A DNA stretch of 64,000 nt from Amphibalanus amphitrite (Eukaryota; Arthropoda; Thecostraca; Balanomorpha; Balanidae): the NCBI RefSeq assembly GCF_019059575.1, contig NW_024881837.1, forward strand, positions 281,001 through 345,000. Direction: 5' to 3'. The stretch's first letter is position 1. Each line of letters opens with the position of its first letter. Below, one piece after another: positions 59,811 through 64,000 of the stretch. A model generated the notes under the pieces. It ran no database searches. It was not told the origin of the DNA and worked only from the letters and a program-made list of their open reading frames with translations. A program made the translations under genes and the position numbers.

Positions 59811-60632
59811 CTGCAATATTGTCAGGGTGTTAGTATAAAAAGATGCGTAACATAAGTGCATCTTTTATCAGATGTAAATACGCTGGCCATTATCATAAAT
59901 ATAATAATAGTTGACTTTATTCCCAAATGCTGACTTCCCCATATGTGGCTGCCTGGTACGATTTACAGACAGCTACTGAGCCGAAATCTCCAAAGGTGAA
60001 ACACGTAGGCAAGCATGGAGATCGGTCATCAACAACACCATTTTCTGACAGCAAAACTCCTGCCAGCAGTGATAAAAAGGGTTTATAAAACTCTCGCTCT
60101 GGTGAGACCTATGATTGACAGCACGAAATTTTATTCTGGGTCCAGGAAGTTGAGTTGCATGGAGTAGAATGGGCCCCTAACAGCACGGACTAACTTCCTC
60201 TTTCGTTCCCGCTAACTCGCTTTAGAGCAAAGCTGAACCTCCAACCGAGGTACAACACCAAATGGAAACGGCGAGTCCTAACTGATCCCGTTTGGAGAAA
60301 GTGCTTTGGAGCAGAATCATTTCGGGAGCGTTCCACTTCGAATGAAGCGTCGTGAAATTGTGTCGGGCGAACATGGGGCGAACAACTTTTTCCTGAGTGC
60401 TTGTCTGTTTGTCCTCAGTCCTCCTGACCTTTACTGCTGCTAAAGACTTTGGCCAATCAGAATTTACTACGGGGTAAGGAGAAATGCTCAAAGGAAACGT
60501 TTAATGACGCATTGAGCACGGAGCACTTTCAGAGACATGATGTCAAAATCGCACACAAGTCAGCAAATGATCGATATCAGTCTGGAGACATCGATTCGAG
60601 GGCGAGGGCCACAAACCCTCGCCCCGACTTAC

Positions 60633-60804
60633 CGTGCAGCATGAACTCCATAACGGTCAGCAAGGGTTCAGCAAGAGTGCAGACGCCCAGCAGCCGCACG
60701 ATGTTGGTGTGGTCGAAACCCTTCATGATGTCCGCCTCCCGCAAGAAGTCCTGCTTCTCCTCCAACGTAGCGTTCAACTTCAGCGTCTTCACGGCTACAG
60801 AACA
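60633..60804 (-). CDS. receptor tyrosine kinase exon (N-lobe: VAVK and helix C)
   Basis: The acceptor GTATTCTCCAG precedes TGTTCTGTAGCC (phase 0); the donor is CTGCACG/GTAAGT. It encodes CSVAVKTLKLNATLEEKQDF then LREADIMKGFDHTNIVRLLG: the beta-3 lysine of VAVK and the helix C glutamate (LREAD) that pair in active kinases, followed by VMEFMLHG at the hinge. The glycine-rich loop, membrane span and ectodomain must lie in exons at higher coordinates. Best guess is an insulin-receptor-like receptor, with Venus kinase receptor as the specific candidate, to be decided by the ectodomain. Confidence 0.92.
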
Positions 60805-61016
60805 CTGGAGAATACAAGTCCAAAACGTCACCGTGCTGGGACACATGTTCAATCCGTGAAATCGCCTTTGCGAGATCATACATCAACAGTTGTCATGATA
60901 ACGTCAGTAAATGAACATTCATCATCAAAATAAGACAGTTCGCTGGACTGGGTACGACAAATGTGACAGTAACCGGGCACCCAGACGTGCGCAGTACCCC
61001 ATCCGCGCTTCATTAA

Positions 61017-62198
61017 CCCGGCCGGGCCCGGGGGGTAATCCCAACCACCGCAGCCCGGGGGGGGGCGTTTTTCGCCCCCCCCCCCTGTCTAACTCCGTAA
61101 ATAAGGGAGCTACGGAAACAAAAGCGATACCAAACGAAAGGTCCTTACGAGACGATTCTAATGCACCTAAAATTTTTGACCTCAGGTCAATTTTCAAGGT
61201 CAGAGGTCAAGGTCAAAGGCCAAAACCGGCACATGTGTAGTGATCTCAAAGTAAGCCTTCTAGAGGACGGCAGGCTGCATCAAACCGGCAAAATTGGGTG
61301 TCAAACGAAAGAAGAGAATCTGAGGATTCTGAAAATGTGCTCCAAATCAAAGGTAAAGGTCAAGGTCACGCTCAAAATTGACCTCAAACTTGGCACTTTT
61401 TCGCACATCTTGCGTGCTAACTTCCAAGATGTTTTGAAATGTTTTGAGGCTTATCAGTTCCCTATTTGTGGTTCATCTTACGATACAAGGCTGCTCAAAG
61501 GTCAAGGTCACAGAAGAGTATCCCTGCTAGAGGCTATTTCACTGATTCAAGTTAGTAATAATAAATAAGACAATTTTGCCATCCGGAAGCTCTAAATGAA
61601 GGCTTAGAGGAAAATAGATGCCAGATTCGTGATCAGCGGGTACAAATCCATCATAAACGACCTTTCATGTGTCAAGGTCAACCAGAGGTCATTCGAGGTC
61701 ACATGAGGTCAACATGAAACTTGACCTTTTCCGAACAAAATATATATCATTCGACGCGGCTTGACAAGGCGAATGCGATGGTACCACTGCCGAAGCTCTA
61801 GGACCATTTTTGTCGAAGTTATTTGCGAAAAAGTAAAACCACATTTCGGGGTCGTTGACCTGACCTCTGACCTCAGGTCACCAAAACTATTTTCCTATTT
61901 TTATCTAGGTCAAACGCTACACAGTCGTGCTCGTAATTTGTCTTTATCTCTAAAACTCTATTTTTAGCAGCTATTTGAAGTTTGCGTCTGTGACGCCGAT
62001 TTTTGCCGTGCAGGGGTCTAGGAAAATGGACCTTGTGACGTCATCAAGGGGGCTAGGTCCAAATTTTTTACTTCAGAAGATGTCAAATTGATGGAAGAAA
62101 AGGTACTGAAAGTTTCGCCTTCCTATCCCTAAGCGTTCGGGAGTTATCGCAAATATTCGCCAGGGGGGGCGAAAAACGCCCCCCCGGGCCCGCGAGGG
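61017..62198 (+). mobile_element. TTAA-type element, related copy (1182 bp)
   Basis: The left TTAA (61013-61016) is followed by CCCGGCCGGGCCCGGGG and a GGGGGCGTTTTTCGCCCCC mirror; the right end GGGCGAAAAACGCCC...CGCGAGGG is followed by TTCA (62199-62202), a one-base-decayed TTAA. It shares architecture and length with copies 1-4 but has a different mirror tract, so it is a subfamily. The interior has AGGTCA/AAGGTCA runs (61180-61215, 61349-61370, 61672-61725) and a CATTCGACGCGGCTTGAC block. Non-coding. It lies in a kinase intron. Confidence 0.7.
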
Positions 62199-62360
62199 TT
62201 CAGGAAGTGCGCAGCACCGCAGCACGCCCCCCCCCCCCATCCACGTCCGGCGGACCCCCTGCCCCCCCTCTGAGGGGTCCACCGGAACGAGCCGATTGGA
62301 GAGCCGATCAGGCACAGGGCCGGGTCGGGTCGACAGAATGACAGGCTCACTAAATACCTA

Positions 62361-62600
62361 ATCGTCTCCGGTGCACAGCGTTAGGCCTCCGGCGAACTCC
62401 ATGCAACGACGATCCGTGTAATTCGGCGATCCGTGTAATCCGTGTAATTCGGGCGCAGTGGAACCAGATGGCACGAAAATCCACTCGCCATAACGGCCAT
62501 CAGGAGATAATATGGACCAAAACATGACGGGGCGCTTAATCGCATCCACTGATCTCAGAGCATTTACGGAGAACTGGAGGCCCGAGGTCATATCAATCAC
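62361..62600 (-). CDS. possible ectodomain exon upstream of the kinase (unproven)
   Basis: Minus-strand frame in the expected order and strand for the kinase gene. The text TSGLQFSVNALRSVD and FWSILSPDGRYGEWIFVPSG is vaguely like the end of a Venus-flytrap (periplasmic-binding-like) ligand domain, and RRCMEFAGGLTLC has paired cysteines as in secreted domains. Acceptor-like GGGCCTCCAG lies near 62575. The best donor (TTAG/GTATTT near 62358) comes just after an in-frame TAG, which argues against this reading or for a different edge. A short tandem ACACGGAT duplication is inside. Confidence 0.3.
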
Positions 62601-63010
62601 AAATATAACAATAGACACTGCATAGTGCATATCTATTGTTTACAAATATTAGGCCTCGTTATGCAAAAGCTACCCCAGTAAGTTGATGGTTGAGGGAGAT
62701 AAATTTATGCAGTATTCGTCATTTTTATTTCGAAGTTGTTAAAAATTCTTCGAACCCTTCGAATCCCCACGTTTCCTGACGTCGCAATCTAAACAGTAAA
62801 CACACTAGCATTTGACGCATAATTCTTCATAATATTTTGCAGTCCCGTGGTTTTCGCTTATTATTTGATGTTCCAGAAGGCTCTGTTTGGGTTGTAATAC
62901 TTGATAAAAAAGATTGTTCACTTACGCCTATTCATGTTGTATTTTGAGCGGAATGCGTGCTCCCGGGCTCTCGTCTCGGCACCGAGGCAACCAACAAGCC
63001 CGGTCCCCAG

Positions 63011-63223
63011 AAAGGCATGCTCGACGCGTCTGCCTCCTACGCGTCCCACGGCTCGCTCAGTGCCAATTTCGGCTCTCTTCACGGCTCACCGCACAAAGGA
63101 AGCGGCTGGGAGCGGCGTAGCGCAGCTCCGGGCTGTACCAATAACCCTCCTCTCCAGCGCCACGGAGCGTCACTGACCACCAGGACAAACTCGGAACTCC
63201 TCTCGCTTTCAGGGCAGCTCTAA
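63011..63223 (+). CDS. possible terminal exon of an unrecognised plus-strand gene
   Basis: An open frame with G/C-rich third positions and a Ser/Gly/His-rich product (MLDASASYASHGSLSANFGS, later TNSELLSLSGQL) ends in TAA at 63223. An acceptor-like GGTCCCCAG sits at 63010 and an AATAAA at 63505-63510 is at a plausible 3' UTR distance. No domain is recognised. It would lie on the opposite strand within or beside the kinase gene. Confidence 0.3.
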   Translation, partial: KGMLDASASYASHGSLSANFGSLHGSPHKGSGWERRSAAPGCTNNPPLQRHGASLTTRTNSELLSLSGQL

Positions 63224-64000
63224 TCACGGTCCCTCACGTAATATCGGCTCTCGCTCGCGGCTGCCACCGGCGCAAAGACGGTCACACATCAACAGCCCCA
63301 GGAGACGTGGCCGCGCATGAAGACTGAGCTATTTTCGAGAGCCGATTGCGCCCCCGAGCTGCTGTCCTCAGCGCCGCTGACAACAGTGGACGGACGTGCC
63401 AACACTGTCCTGAGCTCGCCGGGAAAGCTGATCAGTGGAATCCGGCTCCAACACTCCGATACGGGCTGAGCTCAGTGGACATTTTTTACAGACAGCGGTC
63501 TATAAATAAAGACTTTTTACAAACAGAGAGGCTCAATGTATCAGTACGCAGGCGATATCCAGCATAAGTTTTGCAGAGCTCTCTCTTTCTCTAATAAGGG
63601 TGTCATCCAGAGCAATACCTCGCGGTCGTTCGGTTGTCTGCTTCCATTAGGGGTCCGCGCCATGCCATATCACACGCCTGATTGAGGGCGGAAATGGGTC
63701 GTCTAATTAAGCCAGGATGACGTCCCACCCCTGCCGGAGTCCGTCACATAGCTATAAATGGCCCGCTTCATTACTCAGTGAATTGATCATATGGGTGCCA
63801 TGTAAATTGAAAATAGAAAAGAACCTATTCAATTTTATTGATCGCATGCTCAAATTCGTAATAAGAAATGAATCGTATCCGTTCAATCAAATGCGGTTTA
63901 CCTCAAACCTCGCTTGGGATCGCAGATTCCCACATCGTGCCGTGTAGGATTTGCGTGATTTGAACATGGCCCTGCTATTTGTAAACAATATCACAGCGAG
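63224..64000. other. no further gene recognised
   Basis: Continues past the AATAAA at 63505 into AT-rich sequence. No frame with recognisable content to the end of the window. Confidence 0.5.

Overview
The window is animal nuclear DNA, most likely arthropod and plausibly crustacean. It contains intron-split genes, long GA/CT microsatellites, an interstitial (CCTAA/TTAGG)n array of the arthropod telomere type, and many young mobile elements. The species cannot be named from the sequence. Three host genes can be supported: (1) a rhodopsin-class peptide GPCR on the minus strand (about 5.9-7.06 kb) resembling TRH receptors, with only the exon for the N-terminus through TM5 visible; (2) a complete membrane-anchored ER cyclophilin on the plus strand (18.3-23.2 kb, NinaA-like), with five coding exons whose phases all agree and that give 280 residues; (3) the 3' half of an insulin-receptor-like receptor tyrosine kinase on the minus strand (60.8 kb down to 37.7 kb), with five exons in consistent phase and one intron of about 19 kb filled with nested transposons. 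Weak candidate exons lie at 2.3 kb, 62.4 kb and 63.1 kb.

Layout. 0.4-5.8 kb: microsatellites and minisatellites. 5.9-7.1 kb: GPCR exon. 7.1-13.5 kb: no gene recognised. 13.6-17.9 kb: nested copies of a roughly 1.2-kb TTAA-flanked non-autonomous DNA transposon family full of AGGTCA half-sites, directly upstream of the cyclophilin 5' exon. 18.3-23.2 kb: cyclophilin. 23.2-30.2 kb: no recognised gene, one TA-flanked MITE. 30.26-34.98 kb: an intact Ty3/gypsy-type retrotransposon with identical 194-bp LTRs. 37.7-40.6 kb: last three exons of the tyrosine kinase. 41.1-50.9 kb: an AGGTCA-rich MITE split by a second Ty3/gypsy-type retrotransposon (identical 246-bp LTRs), itself split between gag and pol by a 1.4-kb long-inverted-repeat element carrying the TTAGG array. 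51.3-57.5 kb: another TTAA MITE, split by a 5.7-kb insertion of unknown nature. 57.5-59.4 kb: further MITEs. 59.7-60.8 kb: two upstream kinase exons. 61.0-62.2 kb: another TTAA element.

The most notable points are: transposon families with different ends and targets that share an AGGTCA-rich core; the triplicated in-phase splice donor of the GPCR exon; the retroelement broken by a telomere-repeat-bearing fold-back element; the unexplained 5.7-kb insertion; and the KKxx ER-retrieval tail on the cyclophilin. All calls rest on reading the sequence and on family knowledge; no database search was run.
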